Origin: Cacajao melanocephalus
Lineage: Eukaryota > Chordata > Mammalia > Primates > Pitheciidae
Direction: 5' to 3'
Length of the DNA stretch: 64,000 nucleotides
Assembly: GCA_963573385.1 (NCBI GenBank)
Contig: CAUYLG010048178.1
Location: 114,414 to 178,413, forward strand
Positions 17,371 to 32,693 of this stretch are shown here, in pieces. Under the pieces are notes generated by a model. The model saw only the letters and a list, made by a program, of their open reading frames with translations, was not told the origin of the DNA and ran no database searches. A program made the translations under genes and the position numbers. Numbering within the stretch: position 1 is the stretch's first letter; each line of letters starts with the position of its first letter.

Positions 17371-18388
17371 TCGGATGGTAAAGAAAGTTTTAGATTGAGT
17401 TTTAAGACAACCCTCCTGATGCCTCTTAGATTGGGTACAGGCATGTGTAAAAACAGGGTCACAGACTCAGCGCACTCAGTGTTGATGCAACTGTGGCTGA
17501 GCGCCAAGCCCTCCGACAAGCCTCCAAAACCACAGAAGAGCGCGACCCCTCCCCATGTGTGCCCCCAACCAACCTCTGCCCTCCTCTCTGCCCCCCAAAC
17601 CTCTACTTTGGGGATAAGTATGAACTCTACTGGCTCTGCCATCCCCACCTGATGAATGTCTATCTCCAAGGACCTAGGGTTGCCCTGCATGTTATTGGGC
17701 CCTCTTTTTTCGGGCCTCTGGCTTTAGCCGTGGACCTTGGTGTTTGTCCTGCTTCCTCCTCCGCCTCGCTATCACCCTGTTTTCCCTGCGACCCAGTCTT
17801 CCTCCAAACGCCCCCATCTCTTCATCAGCCCCACTCCTGATGCCTCAGCAACTTCATTAAAAATAACTACCATCCACCATCAGCCTAGTATCACTCAGCT
17901 CCTTCAGCTGTAACCCTAGATTCAACTCTCAAAGCCATCCTCGCCTTGGTTTCTTAGATTTGACAATTCTTTGGTTATTTCTGGCTCTCTATTCCCCATC
18001 CTCACTAATCTCCATCCTTAACATGCCCCCACATGCTGCCCTCCAACTTTTTGTCTTCTTGGTCCCTGACTCAGACCTTCCTTCCTGAGTGGGGCCCCCA
18101 CCTCCCTTGAATCTGAGATCAGTGGCCCAGCCCAGCACAGAATCTTCTCCTGATGTTGGCCTGATGGAGTTTGTGTGTCCTGTTGGTGTCCTCATGGTGA
18201 GACTCAGTTGCTGCCCTGCTCTAAGCCCCAGCCCCAGCCTGCATCCTCCCAGATCTGTCAGTGGAGTCCAGAGGCTTGGCCGGACCCTCTTCTGTCCAGT
18301 AAGCCTGCTACAGTCCACAGAACAGATTCCAGCGCCTGCTGCTTCTGCTGAAGGAATTGGAATCCCATTTCTTTTTTTTTCTTTTTTC
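17371..18388. other. Pyrimidine-rich non-repetitive stretch
   Basis: No gene recognised. The part from 17,870 to 18,030 has the C/T-rich style of old L2 (CTCCATCCTTAAC) but is too diverged to call. Confidence 0.4.
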
Positions 18389-18714
18389 TTGTTTTTTTTT
18401 TTTTTTTTTTTGAGACAGAGTCTTGTCTTGCTCAGGCTGGAGTGCAGTGGTGCAATCTTGGCTCAATGCCACTTCTGCCTGCTGGGTTCAAGCAATTTTC
18501 ATGCCTCAGCCTTCGAGTAGCTGGAATTACAGGTGGGTGCTACCACACCTGGCTAATTTTTTTTTTTTTTTTTTTTGTATTTTTAGTAGCGACGAGGTTT
18601 TACCATGTTGGCCAGGCTGGTCCCAAACTCCTGGCCTCAAGTGAACCACCTGCCTCAGCCCCCCAAAGTGCTAGGATTATAGCACTTTGTGCGTGAACCA
18701 CTGTGCCTGACTGG
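18389..18714 (-). repeat. AluS with internal T expansion
   Basis: Full-length. The central linker has an 18-T run at about 18558-18576. Target-site duplication resembling GGAATCCCATTTCTT and GGAACCCCCTTTCTT. Confidence 0.92.
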
Positions 18715-19855
<1,141 letters not shown>

Positions 19856-19885
19856 CCCACCATCTATTGTCCCATCAGTTCATAG

Positions 19886-20203
19886 ACTTTCTTTTCTTTT
19901 TCTTTTCTTTTTTTTTTTTTTTTTTGACATGGATTCTTGCTCAGCTGCCCAGGCTGGTACAGTGGTGTGATCTTGGCTCACTGCAACCACCGTCTCCTGG
20001 GTTCAAGCGATTCTCCGTCTCAGCCTCCCGAGTAGCTGGGATTACAGGCACGTGCCATCATGCCTAGCTAATTTTTGTATTTTAGTAGAGACAGGGTTTC
20101 ACCATGTTTGTCAGGTTGGTCTTGAACTCCTGACCGCAGTTCGTCTGCCCGCCTCAGCCTCCCAAAGTGCTAGAATTACAGGTATGAGCCACCGCACCTA
20201 GCC
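19886..20203 (-). repeat. AluS
   Basis: Full-length; AGACTTTCT occurs before the poly-T and after the element as a target-site duplication. Confidence 0.92.
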
Positions 20204-20377
20204 CTAAACAGACTTTCTAATTCCAAAAATATGGAAATGACATCATTTTCAGATTAATAACAATTTTTATAACTTTGTTTTGGAATAACTTCACACACAA
20301 AATTTGCTACAATAGTACAATGAACTTCTATATATTTTCACCCATATTCACCATATTTTACTATATTTGGTTTATGA

Positions 20378-20639
20378 GTTTCTCTTTTTAAAAAATTTTT
20401 TGTGAGACAATCTCACTCCAACCTCCATCTCCCAGGTTCAAGCAATTATCCTGCTTTAGCCTCCCAAGTAGCTGTGATTACAGGCATGTACCACCATGCC
20501 CAGCTAATTTTTGTATTTTGAGTAGAGACAGGGTTTCACCATGTTGACCAAGGTGGTCTGGAACTCCTGACTTTCAGTGATCGACCACCTCAGCCTCCCC
20601 AAGTGTTGAGATTACAGGCGTGAACCACTGTGTTCGGCC
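20378..20639 (-). repeat. Alu, internally deleted
   Basis: Part of the right arm is missing. TTGGTTTATGA at 20367 and again at 20640 is the target-site duplication. Confidence 0.88.
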
Positions 20640-20749
20640 TTGGTTTATGATTCTTCTTGTCTCTACATTCCCACACACAGAGAAAGAGAACACACGCACA
20701 AGACACAATGCTCTCTGTATATATAAATTTCTTTAATTTTTTTACCGAA

Positions 20750-21043
<294 letters not shown>

Positions 21044-21194
21044 CCCTTACTAAATCATTTGAGAGTAAATTATAGACATTGTACTTCTTTACCCTGAAAT
21101 ACTTATGTACTATCAGCAAAACCAGGAAACTTAATATCATTGATACAATATTATAATCTACATACCTTATTAAAATTTTGCCAATTGTCCTAAT

Positions 21195-21330
21195 AATGTC
21201 CCCTCCCCCTCCCCCTGCTGCTACTGCTCTCCCTTCCCCTCTTCCCCCCCTCCACAGCCTCCTTTTCTTCCTCTCTTCACCTTCTTCTTCCCCCCCTTCC
21301 TTCTCTTTTTCTTTTCTTCTTCCTCTTGTA
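21195..21330. repeat. C/T-rich low-complexity tract
   Basis: Almost pure pyrimidine on the plus strand; it creates Glu/Lys/Arg-rich and Ser/Pro-rich chance frames. Confidence 0.85.
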
Positions 21331-21760
21331 GGCATTGCTTTCTCTGGTCCAGAATCCATTCTAGGATCATACGTTGCTTTTGGTTGTCATGTCTCTTCAG
21401 TTTTCTTCAATCTGTGACAGTTTCCTCAGTCTTTCTTTTGTCTTTTATGACATTGGCATTTGTGTGTATGAAAAGTACTGGCCTGTTATTGAGTAGAAGG
21501 TCCCTCAGTTGGAGTTTGTCTGATGTTTGCTCATGGTTATACTCAGGCAGTACATTTTTGCCAAAATACCACAGGCATATGACGTTGGTTTGTCCTATTT
21601 AAGAGATATTAACTTTGATCTTTTAATTAAAAGGATGGCCACTGTATTTCTCCACTGTCAAATTACTATTTTCCCCTTTGTAATTAGTAAATAATTTGTT
21701 AAGTGGATTAATAAGTCTTTTTAAAGGAAATAAAATCTTCATTTTAAGTCTTCCTAAATA

Positions 21761-22155
21761 AGTCTTTTAAAGGAAAAAAAGCTATTTGAAAAATTCATAA
21801 CATAATCCTTATTTTGGACTGACTCTTAAAAACCCTGGCACAAGGATGCAAGGAAATTACTCATTTATCTATCAAGTCCTTGAATACTGTACGTGCCAGG
21901 TACTGCTCCAGACCCTGCCTTCTCCATCTAACTCCCTCTTTAGTCATCCTGGACAGACTGGCCCCAGGCTTGGGTCCCCAAAGCCATTTCTTGAGCTGCT
22001 TGAGAGTGGGAACTGATACAGAGACACAGTAGGTAGTGGTTCTGGAATCTCGGGGACCCAGAGTGTAACAAGGAGACCTCCCCTCAACTCTATGGATACA
22101 GCAAGGTTTTTCTGTGATGAAAGAAATAATGTTGCTGACGTATGTGTTTATGTTT
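21761..22155. other. Unclassified intergenic stretch
   Basis: TAAGTCTTTTAAAGGAAA is seen at about 21709 and again at about 21760. Nothing else is recognised. Confidence 0.4.
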
Positions 22156-22500
22156 TAATTAGCTTTCCCTGAGTTGTACTTTAGTAACAACCCAAAAATC
22201 ACAGTGGCTTACAATAAGAAAGGTTTATTTGTTATGCACATGTTGTGTCGGCTCTGGTCATTGGTGGTTCTACTCTGTGTTGTCGTCTCCATTCTGGGAT
22301 CTGGGCAGAAGACGTAGCCTCTGTTTGGAACGTGTCATCCTCATGGCAGAGGGAAAAGGAAAGCGATAGAAGTCTGCCATAGTTCTTAAGCCTTCTGCAG
22401 GGAAGAGCATAGTCATTTCCGCTTACATTTATTGGCCAAAGCAAGTCATGTGGCCCTGCCTGCCATTAATAGGGCAGTGAAGTGTATTCCTCTTAAAAAG
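22156..22500. repeat. Old interspersed repeat, family uncertain
   Basis: AACAACCCAAAAATCACAGTGGCTTAC and TTGGCCAAAGCAAGTCATGTGGC are signatures of an old dispersed family. A second copy with the first signature is at 49243-49790. I suspect an old LTR class. Confidence 0.5.
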
Positions 22501-22611
22501 AAGTGCTGCAAGTCCCATAGCAAAAGGAGAGGATATATAATCACCTCACAGGAAAGGATAGAATAAATCAGAACCGATAATGCAAGCAACTATGGTAGAA
22601 TTCTCTTTTTT

Positions 22612-22890
<279 letters not shown>

Positions 22891-22899
22891 GGTAGAATT

Positions 22900-23525
22900 C
22901 TTGTATACACAATCTCTAGACCAACCTTACAATTTACACAAAACAGACAGGGCCAGAGGAAAAAGTTAACACCAGGAAGAAATAATCACTCAGTCCAAAA
23001 TGTGGAACATTCTGTAAGAAAGCTGGCCTGGAGCCTTCAAAAAGACAATGTTATAGGAAAAGAAAGAAGAGATTCTTCCAGCTTAAAGGAGACAATTCAT
23101 AAGCTTGAATTGAATCTTATTTTTTAAAATCTATAATTAGGGACAATTGGGTAAAGTGTTATATAAACTAAATATTAGATCATATTAGATAATTATTGTT
23201 AACTTTTTAGGCACGATAATGATTTTTTAGTTACATAGGGGAATGCCCTTCTTTTAGGAGATGCATGCAAATATATCCAGAGGTGAAGCGACGTAACATT
23301 TGCAATTTACTTTCAAAAGGTTAAGCAAAAAAAGTATTCACATATATATTAACAGAGCGAGCAAAGTTGTATAATGCTTAAAATGTTGAAGCTTGGTGGA
23401 GGGGTGTTAATATAGTTCTTTCAAATTTGCTGTTTTAGAAATTAGTAAAAATTAAAAAATAGGAAAAGTATATAGGTGTAGTTGTAACTGGTAAAAATAA
23501 AGCTCACTTTAAAACATTTCTGATG
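22900..23525 (+). repeat. L1M-type 3' UTR
   Basis: GGGACAATTGGGTAAAGTG, TTTTAGGAGATGCATGCAAATAT and ACTTTCAAAAGGTTAAGC are the old L1MC/D-like 3' UTR pattern. A related copy is at 30210-30551. Confidence 0.65.
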
Positions 23526-23814
<289 letters not shown>

Positions 23815-24545
23815 AGGTTCAGCAACAAGGAAGTTCATCTCAGCATTATTTACTTCAGTGAAAAAAATGGGTATAATTTAAATATTCCAGCAATAATTGG
23901 TTAAATAAACTATGGTCCAGGCACCCAAAGAAAGGAATACAATACGACCATCAAAAATGATGTCATGGGCCGGGAGTGGTGGCTCACTCCTGTAAACCCA
24001 GCATTTTGGGAGGCTGAGGCAGGTGGATCACTTGAGGCCAGGAGTTTGAGACCAGCTTGAGCAACATGACAAAACCCCATCTCTACAAAATCTACAAAAA
24101 TTAACTGGGTGTGGTGGTGCATGCCTGTAATCCCAGCTAACTTAGGAGGCTGTGGTGGGGGGATCGCTTGAGCCAAGGAGGCTAAAGCTGCAGTGAGCAG
24201 AGATTGCACCACTGCACTCCAGCCTGGGTAATAGAGCGAGACCATGTCTCAAAATAATAAAATAAAAGGTATTGCAGAACAGCAAGTGAAAGATACTCGT
24301 ACAATATATTTTAAAAGTGGAGAGATACTTGTTCAATATATTTAGTTTATAAAACAACAGTATGTACTGTATAATCCTGTTTTTGTTGAAAAAGAAAAAG
24401 AAAACTTAGAAAAAAGACAGGAAGAATATATACCAAGTGCCTAATCTTGGTTATCTCTGGAGGTTGGATTTACAGATAATTTTATTATTTTATTTTTCCT
24501 TATATATACTTAACAAATTTTATAAAGTGAACATGAATTACTTTT
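23815..24545 (+). repeat. Old L1 3' region split by an Alu
   Basis: CATTATTTACTTCAGTG, then GGTTAAATAAACTATGGTCC before the Alu and L1-like AT-rich text after it (24269-24545). Confidence 0.7.
23969..24268 (+). repeat. Alu inside L1
   Basis: Full-length, GGCCGGGAGTGGTGGCTCAC to an AATAATAAAATAAAA tail. Confidence 0.92.
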
Positions 24546-24958
24546 AAATTAAGAGGAAAATGTAAAAATGATATTTGAAGGAATGCTACTGAGTTGCCAA
24601 ACGTTTTCTTCTGAAGAACGTGAAAGAGCCCCCCTTGAGGCTCCACTGGAGCCTTAATCAGAGGTGAGAGTAACCCGAGCCGCAAGGTGGCAGTGCTGCT
24701 CAGTGAGGCTGCCCTCCGGCTGAGCTCTCTTGGGCCACACCCCCGAGGGGCCCCTCCCCCAGCTTCCCTTTCACTCCAACACATATGGGCACCCCCTGAA
24801 AGAACAGATAACCTGGTGTGCACAGCTGCTCCACCCTCTCTCACCTAAGTCGAGAAGACAGGGGAGTGGAGATGACAAATAGAGAAATATCCTTTCCTTG
24901 GAGGAAACTGGGAGGCTTCCCCCAACAACTGTTGTCTCTAGATGTGGCTCCCGCTGCC
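24546..24958. other. Non-repetitive intergenic stretch
   Basis: No gene recognised; moderately GC-rich at 24,620-24,840. Confidence 0.45.
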
Positions 24959-24990
24959 AGAGAGAGAGACAGAGAGAGAGAGTGAGAGAG

Positions 24991-25028
<38 letters not shown>

Positions 25029-25100
25029 TCCAGCTACCAGAGTGTGTGTGTGTGTGTCTTTCCAGCTGCCAGATTTTGTGTGTGTGTGTGTGTGTGTGTA
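24959..25100. repeat. Compound (GA)n/(GT)n microsatellite
   Basis: GA units pass into GT units. Three copies of a CAG(A/C)-type unit (GCTGCCAG, CAGCTACCAGA, CAGCTGCCAGA) precede separate repeat runs, so the block looks like a duplicated unit followed by microsatellite growth. Confidence 0.92.
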
Positions 25101-25600
25101 TTCTGCATGTTTTGCTTATTATATCATTTTTCTTGGATGTTCTGTATTTGTTTAGAACCTGTTCTTTTATTCAGGACAATATGAACAGAACATAATGTTG
25201 AAGAAAATACATTTACTTTGTAACCAATTCTGTGCATATTTTCTTCTGCTTTTCAGTCCACACATTGTTCATATTGGAAATCCTTTCTATACCTGCTTTG
25301 AGGCAGGATCAATGAACTATACTGATATAATTTCAGCAAATAACTCAACCACTGACATGAATGCATAAATGGCATCATTTTGCACTCTGCTCTGTAGCGT
25401 TATAATAAAAGTACTTTGTCTACAAAGCAGTAATGCAACTATATAAAATCATTTTCCAATTAAGAAAATGTTCAATAATTTATAAAAGTGGACATTTGCA
25501 CAACCTTTTTTATAGTTCATGAAATTGTTTAAAGTGTAAAATTGAATGTTGTTTAGTATATTCACAGAATTCTGCACCATCACCACAATCAATTTTAGAA
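25101..25600. other. AT-rich unclassified stretch
   Basis: No gene or known repeat recognised. Confidence 0.4.
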
Positions 25601-25602
25601 TA

Positions 25603-26033
25603 CAGCTGAGCTTTGAACAACGTGGAGGTTAGGGGTACCAGCCTCCCTGCAGCTAAAAATCTGTGTATAATTTTTAACTCCCCCCAGAGCTTAACTACTA
25701 ATAGCCTACTGTTGACCAGAAGCTTTACCGATAACATAAACAGTTGATTAACACATATTTTGTATGCTCTATGTATTATACTCTTACAATAAAGTAAGCT
25801 AGAGAAAATAAATGCTATCAGGAAAATCATAAGAAAAAGTATGTTTACTATTCATTAAGTGGAAGTGGATCATCATAAAGATCTTCATCCTTGGCATCTT
25901 CATGTTGAGTAGGCGGAGGAGGAGGAAGAGGAGGAAAGGGGTTTGGTCTTGCTGTCTCAGGGTAGCACAGTCAGAAGAAACTTCATGTATCAGTGGACCA
26001 GTGCAGTTCACACCTGCGTTGTGAGGTCAGCTG
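25603..26033 (+). mobile_element. Tigger-type non-autonomous DNA transposon
   Basis: A 431-bp element with inverted ends CAGCTGAGCTTTGAACAAC and (inverted) CAGCTGACCTCACAACGCAG. It is flanked by TA on both sides, the target duplication of Tc/mariner elements. The inside (GCTTAACTACTAATAGCCTACTG, TTCATTAAGTGGAAGTGGATC) is the familiar Tigger-related MITE pattern. It has no transposase. Confidence 0.85.
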
Positions 26034-26035
26034 TA

Positions 26036-26622
26036 TTTTCATCACCCCCAAAAAAGAAACCCTATATCCATTAGCAGTCACTCCCAATTTCCTCCTATAC
26101 ATTTGGCTATTCTAGATATTGCATATAGATGGGATTATACAACGTGTGGTCTTTTGTAACTAGCTTTTCTCACTCAGCATGTTTTCAAGGCTCATCCATG
26201 TTGTAGCATGTATCAGTACTTTATTCCTTATACTGCCGCATCATATTCCATTGTATGGAATTTTATGTATCCATCCATCAGTGGATGGATATTTGGGTTA
26301 TTTCCACTTTGGGCTACTATGAATAACACTGCTATGTACATTCATATACAAGTTTTTGTGTAGGATATACCTAGGAGTGAAATTGCTGTATCATATGACT
26401 CTTTTCCAAAGTGTATGCACTATTGTACATTTCCACTAACAATGTATGAGGGTTCCAATTTCTCCACATCCTAGCAGACTCTTGTTATTGTCTATCTTTT
26501 TGATAATAGCTATCCTAAAGAGTGTTAAGTGATATCTCACTGTAGTTTTGATTTGCATTTCCATGATGGCTAATGGCCATTTCCTTATCTTCTTTGAAGT
26601 AATGTCTATTTAGATCCTTTGC
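26036..26622 (-). repeat. Old L1 in reverse orientation
   Basis: Reverse L1 3' text: TATTCCATTGTATGGAATTTTATG, GGATATTTGGGTTATTTCC, TCACTGTAGTTTTGATTTGC. Confidence 0.85.
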
Positions 26623-26743
26623 CTTTTTTTTTTTTTTTTTTTTTTTTTGAGGCAGAGTTTTGCTCTGTCGCCTAGGCTGGAGTGCAGTGGCACTGTCTTG
26701 GCTCACTGCAACCTCTGCCTCCTGAGTTCAAGCAATTCCCTGC
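26623..26743 (-). repeat. Right-arm Alu fragment
   Basis: Poly-T plus about 95 bp of the right arm, ending at CAATTCCCTGCCT. 5'-truncated. Confidence 0.85.
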
Positions 26744-27300
26744 CTGACACCCCTTGTTTCTCCTTTAAGCTTTGAGTGCAGAGACCCAGGACATTCAGAA
26801 TTCAGCCACAGGTGCTCAGGGAGTACTGGGTGGCTCTGGCCTGGGTTCTCTAAGTCTTAGAAGCCACTCGCTCACAATGTCTGGCCCATCCAAAGCCCAA
26901 GCCCTTGGCAGCTCATACTTTGGTGTCTCTCCTTGAGTATAAATAAAAGTGTCAATAATTACATATCTTATCCTTGGCTTTTTTTTTCTCCATGACCCTG
27001 CAAGTCACCCTGGATGGTGGCTGGGGTGGTTGGTTTTTACTGTTCCTTCCCACTGAGAGAGGGGATGAAAGACCCCTGCAACAACACCTGTGAGCTGCCT
27101 GGTGTCTATGTGGGCCACCCACTGTGGCCTCACCTCACACAACATGGGCTGTGTAGACCAGAGCCAGAGGAAGCTAAAGCTGCTCATAACCTAGGGATAA
27201 ACACAGTTGACAGTGGTCACTATCCTTCATGAAAATACGTGGGCTTATTTATAAGTGTGTGTTGAGGGTGTCATTTGTTTTTAACAGGCTAGGCTCATGC
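26744..27300. other. Non-repetitive intergenic stretch
   Basis: No gene or repeat recognised. Confidence 0.45.
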
Positions 27301-27302
27301 TC

Positions 27303-27600
27303 TTTCAGCTCAACAAATATTTATTTAGCTACTATATGCCAGGCACTGTTTTATATAACTGAAAATAATACTGTAACTTGCTGTTTTTGCTTAAAAGCAT
27401 AAACTCTTTCCATATCAGTACATATAATCTCCATCATTATTATTGACAGTCATGTGGTATTCCACAGCATAGCACTATCACAACTCAGAATTGCTTTAAC
27501 TAATTTTAGACATTCAGATTATCTCCATATACTTTTCCATTATAAATAATGCTGCAGTGAATACCTTTGTTATATAACCTTGTGCAAATTTGTAAATATT
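27303..27600 (-). repeat. L2 end then old L1 piece
   Basis: CAACAAATATTTATTTAGC and TATATGCCAGGCACTGTT are a reversed L2 3' end. From about 27,365 the text TTTCCATATCAGTACATATAATC, later ATAATGCTGCAGTGAATACC, is L1-type. Confidence 0.65.
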
Positions 27601-27642
27601 TCTAATAGACTCCTAGGCTTCCAGCTTAGGAGCAAATGTACT

Positions 27643-28178
<536 letters not shown>

Positions 28179-28481
28179 TTTTTTTTTTTTTTTTTTTTTT
28201 TCCTGACATAGTCTCACTCTATCACCCAGGCTAGAGTGCAGTGGCATGATCTAAGCTCACTGCAAACTCCATCTCCCAGGTTCAAGCTTTTCTCCTGCCT
28301 AGCCTCCCAAGTAGCTGGGATTACAGATGTGGGCCACCACACCCAGCTAATTTTGTATTTTTAGTGGGGACAGGGTTTCACCATGTTGCCCAGGCTGATC
28401 TCAAACTCCTGATCTCAAGTGATCCTCCCACCTCAGCCTCCAAAAGTGCTGGGATTACAGGCGAGAGCCACCATACCCTGC
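28179..28481 (-). repeat. Alu
   Basis: Full-length with a 22-T start. It shares an outer flank duplication (CTGAATATCCTT, CTGAATATTCTT) with the preceding Alu rather than having its own. Confidence 0.91.
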
Positions 28482-28501
28482 TGAATATTCTTGTTGTACA
28501 T

Positions 28502-28938
28502 AGGTGCTATGGTTTGAATATTTGTACCTCCAAAACTCTTGTTGAAACTTAATCTCCAGTATGGCAGTATTGGGAGGTGGGGCCTTCAAGAGGTGACTGG
28601 ATAATGAGGGAATGAGGGCTCTTCTGTTACAAATGGGTTCTTCCATTCATAAATTCATGGATTGTGGGTTATTGTGGGAGGAGAGCTGGTGGCTTTATAG
28701 GAAGAGGAAGAAAAACCTGAGCTAGCAAATTAGCACGCTCAGCCCCTCTCCATGTGGTGCTGTGCCCTGCCTTGGGACGCTGCAGAGAGTTCCTACCAGC
28801 AAGAAGGCTCTCACCACATACCACCCCTTGACCTTGGATTTCTTAGCTTCTGTAAATGTAAAAAATACACTGCTTTCCTTTATAAATTGCTCAGTTTTAG
28901 ATATTCTATTATAAGCAGCAGAAAACAAGTCTAAGATA
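28502..28938 (+). mobile_element. MaLR solo LTR (MLT1-type)
   Basis: Begins TGCTATGGTTTGAATATTTG and ends AGAAAACAAGTCTAAGATAC. GGGAGGTGGGGCCTTCAAGAGG is diagnostic of MaLR LTRs. No internal retroviral sequence is attached. Confidence 0.85.
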
Positions 28939-29222
28939 CCAGGTATCAAGATTGTACCCATTCATTCCGCTGCTACTAGTGTAGGAGAGGAACCTTTCCC
29001 CTACTCCTTGTGGCCCATCTTCAATAATTTTGTCAATTTGATAGATGAAAATGGGCAATCATCTTTTCAACAGAAATCAGCCTCAGCAGTTGATACTGAC
29101 TGAGCAGTTTACAGCCTTCAGCACAGGGCACTTCTAGAGTGTAAACTGAGAGAGGCAAAGCTCTGGCCACTCTCATGGGGAAGATTCGGATTTGGCTATC
29201 AGTTGCACGGTCAATCATATAC
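28939..29222. other. Unclassified stretch
   Basis: Nothing recognised. Confidence 0.4.
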
Positions 29223-29345
29223 TTTCACACACTTGGTCTTCTTTCTCCCTTACCACCACACTCTAAGGTAAATATCATTATCTAATTTTTACAGATGGGG
29301 AAACAGGCCAGAGAGACTGACTTCTCCAAATCAAAAAGTTAAGAA
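29223..29345 (-). repeat. MIR
   Basis: TATCATTATCTAATTTTTACAG then GATGGGGAAACAGGCC is the reversed MIR core. Confidence 0.7.
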
Positions 29346-30209
29346 GTAACAGCCCGGGGTGAGGGGTCTGAGAGTAAAGGGAAAAGTAGCAGAGGCAAGG
29401 CCATCCTTAACCCTGGAGCTTGTGTGGAGCCAGGGCTGAGTCTCAAGGCCAGGCCAGACCAAGGGAGGAGTGGAGGAGAAAATGATATGAAATTCTTTGC
29501 CATGGGCTACAGGCTATGAAATCTGTTTTGCCTGTGCTCAGGGCGTGCCCTGGTTGGGCATAATGTAGAGGCTGCAAAGAGTCCAGGGACCTCAAATCTA
29601 GGGAGGGGAAGGCCCCGGGTCTGTTAATGCAGAGGGGAGAATGAGCAGGGATGTTGCCCTGGTTATGGCGGGGGTGTGTAGGAGTTCATTATATAGGCTC
29701 AGGCCTTGTCCACAAGCTAATGGGAAACTTCTTCCATCCTCCTAGCTGGCCTGCCCAAAGCCCTTAGCACAGATCCCATTTCTCAAAAACCTAAATTTAA
29801 AAAAAAAGTAAAATACAAGAAAACCCCTAAACAGTCCTCTTTGCATAATGGTGGCTCTGAGCCTGGAGTTCGAAGGACAGACTTGTGTCTAACCACCTCC
29901 GGCTTCAGCACATGCTGACTGGTCCTCAGCGCTCGGCATTCTGAAGAAATATTTTCAGCAATCTCTGGGTGGAGAGACAGTAGGCAGCTAAGTGCCTTTC
30001 TCTGGAGATTCTGTGCCCCAGCGAAGGTAACCTCAAGTGGACAGGCTTCCAGGGTCACAGAAACCTCTGTGGACCTACATGTACAAGAGGAGCAGCCGCT
30101 CTGCAGGGGTGGCTTCATTTCAGCCCCTTTTCCCATATAACTTGGTGCACAATATGCTACTCTCCTCTTCCAGGAATCTTAAGGGGAAGCTTAACATCAT
30201 GGCAGCATC
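29346..30209. other. Non-repetitive intergenic stretch
   Basis: No gene recognised. 29,350-29,770 is purine-rich and GC-moderate. Confidence 0.45.
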
Positions 30210-30551
30210 ACTGGACTAGTGGTTTGCCAGTGTTTTCAGATGACAGAGGTCCAAAGAATACAGAAAAGGGCCTTGCATCCTGACCCTGGTGAAATTGTGG
30301 CCTAGGATCCCAGGAAAAGAACACACATTTTTTATTTTTAAAAATAGTACAAATAATAGAAACTCTATTCTTTGGTTGGTTATGTGTTTATTCTTAGAAA
30401 ATGCATATATATGCAGAGAGAGAAAGCAGAAGGAGAGAGAGCGCAAACGTGCAAATGTAGTAACATCAGTAAATCTGGGGAAAAGGTATTTGGAAATTCC
30501 TTATACATTCACCTTTCCTGAAGTTTGAAATTGTATCAAAATGAAAAGTGA
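30210..30551 (+). repeat. L1M-type 3' end
   Basis: TTATTCTTAGAAAATGCATATA, then GTTTGAAATTGTATCAAAATG, same family as 22900-23525. Its tail is the target of the U6/L1 insertion. Confidence 0.6.
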
Positions 30552-30676
30552 GTACTCTCTTCTGCAGCGCATATACTAAAGTTGGAACATACTGAGATTA
30601 GCATGGCCCCTGTGCAAGGATGACCAGATGGTTTGGATGTTTTGTCCCTTCCAAATCTCACAAAAATGTGACCTCA

Positions 30677-30965
30677 GGCCGGGCACTGTGGCTCACGCCT
30701 TTAATCCCAGCACTTTGGGAGGCCAAGGCAGGTGGGGTCAGGAATTTGAGACCAGTCTGGCCAACATGATGAAACCCCATCTGTACTAAAAATACAAAAA
30801 TGAGCCAGCTGTGGTGGCAGATGCCTGTAATCCTAGCTACTCAGGAGACTGAGGCAAGAGAATCGCTTGAACCTGGAAGGTGGAGGTTGCAATGAGGGAG
30901 ATTACGCCATTACACTCCAGCCTGGGAAACAAGAGTAAAACTCCATCCCCACCCCCCCAAAAAAA
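30677..30965 (+). repeat. AluS inside the LTR
   Basis: Full-length with a short left-arm deletion. GTGACCTC(A/C) precedes this Alu and follows the next one. Confidence 0.92.
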
Positions 30966-30966
30966 G

Positions 30967-31312
<346 letters not shown>

Positions 31313-31420
31313 TTATGGAAGTGGATGCCTCATGAATGGCTTGGTGCTGTCCTCAGCAGTAGTCAGTGAGCTCTCATTCTGAGTTCACGTGAGATCTGGT
31401 TGTTTAAAAGAGCCTGGCAC

Positions 31421-31429
31421 TTTCTTTCT

Positions 31430-31461
<32 letters not shown>
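31421..31461. repeat. (CT)n microsatellite
   Basis: Expansion of the natural CTCTCT part of the MST LTR. Confidence 0.9.
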
Positions 31462-31636
31462 GGCTTGGTCCCTCTCTTGCCATAGGACACACTAGGCCCA
31501 CTTTGCCTTCCACCAAGATTGTAAGCTTCCTGAGGCCTTACCAGCAGCAGATGCTGGTGCCATGCTTCTCATACAGCCTGCAGAAGCATAAGCCAAATAA
31601 ACCACTTTTCTTTATAAATTACCCAGTCTCAGGAAT

Positions 31637-31944
31637 TCCTTTATTTTTTTTTTATTTTTTTGAGACAGGGCCTTACTCTCACCCAGGCTGGAGTGCAGTG
31701 GCACAGTCTTGGATCACTGCAACCTCTGACTCCTGGGCTCAAGTGATCCTCCCACCACAGCCTCTTGGGTAGCTGGGATTATAGGTGTGTGCCACCATGC
31801 CTGGCTAATTTTTGTATTTTTTTTGTAGAGACAGGGTTTCACCATGTTCCCCAAGCTAGTCTTGAACTCCTGAGCTCAAGCGATCCACCCACCTCAGCCT
31901 TCAAAAGTGCTGGGTTTACAGGTGTGAGCCACCTCACACCTGGC
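31637..31944 (-). repeat. Alu inside the LTR
   Basis: Full-length; GAATTCCTTTA and GATATTCCTTTA flank it as target-site duplication. Confidence 0.92.
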
Positions 31945-32020
31945 CAGATATTCCTTTAGAGCAATGCAAAGTGGACTAATACAGATGACATGCAAATTTG
32001 TGAAGTGTTCCATATTTTTT

Positions 32021-32575
<555 letters not shown>

Positions 32576-32693
32576 AAAAGTAACAAAAAGAAGAATTACA
32601 AAAACCAAAGGAGCATTTTTAGGTAAATTAATCTTCATTCCCACCAGACTAGCCCAAGAATGGGTTTAAATTTTGCATAGATTTTGATTTTTG

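Noticed and set aside
17046..17690. 214-codon open frame on the minus strand
   Set aside because: It runs through the CpG island, where stop codons are rare because of GC content. No domain or familiar sequence, and opposite and shifted frames are equally open.
24898..25195. Cys/Val-rich open frames
   Set aside because: Translation of the GT microsatellite in three frames.
25510..26011. Two open frames on the minus strand
   Set aside because: They lie mostly within the Tigger-type MITE, which has no transposase.
30552..30624. Functional U6 snRNA gene
   Set aside because: The copy is split, mutated and lacks a U6-type upstream promoter.
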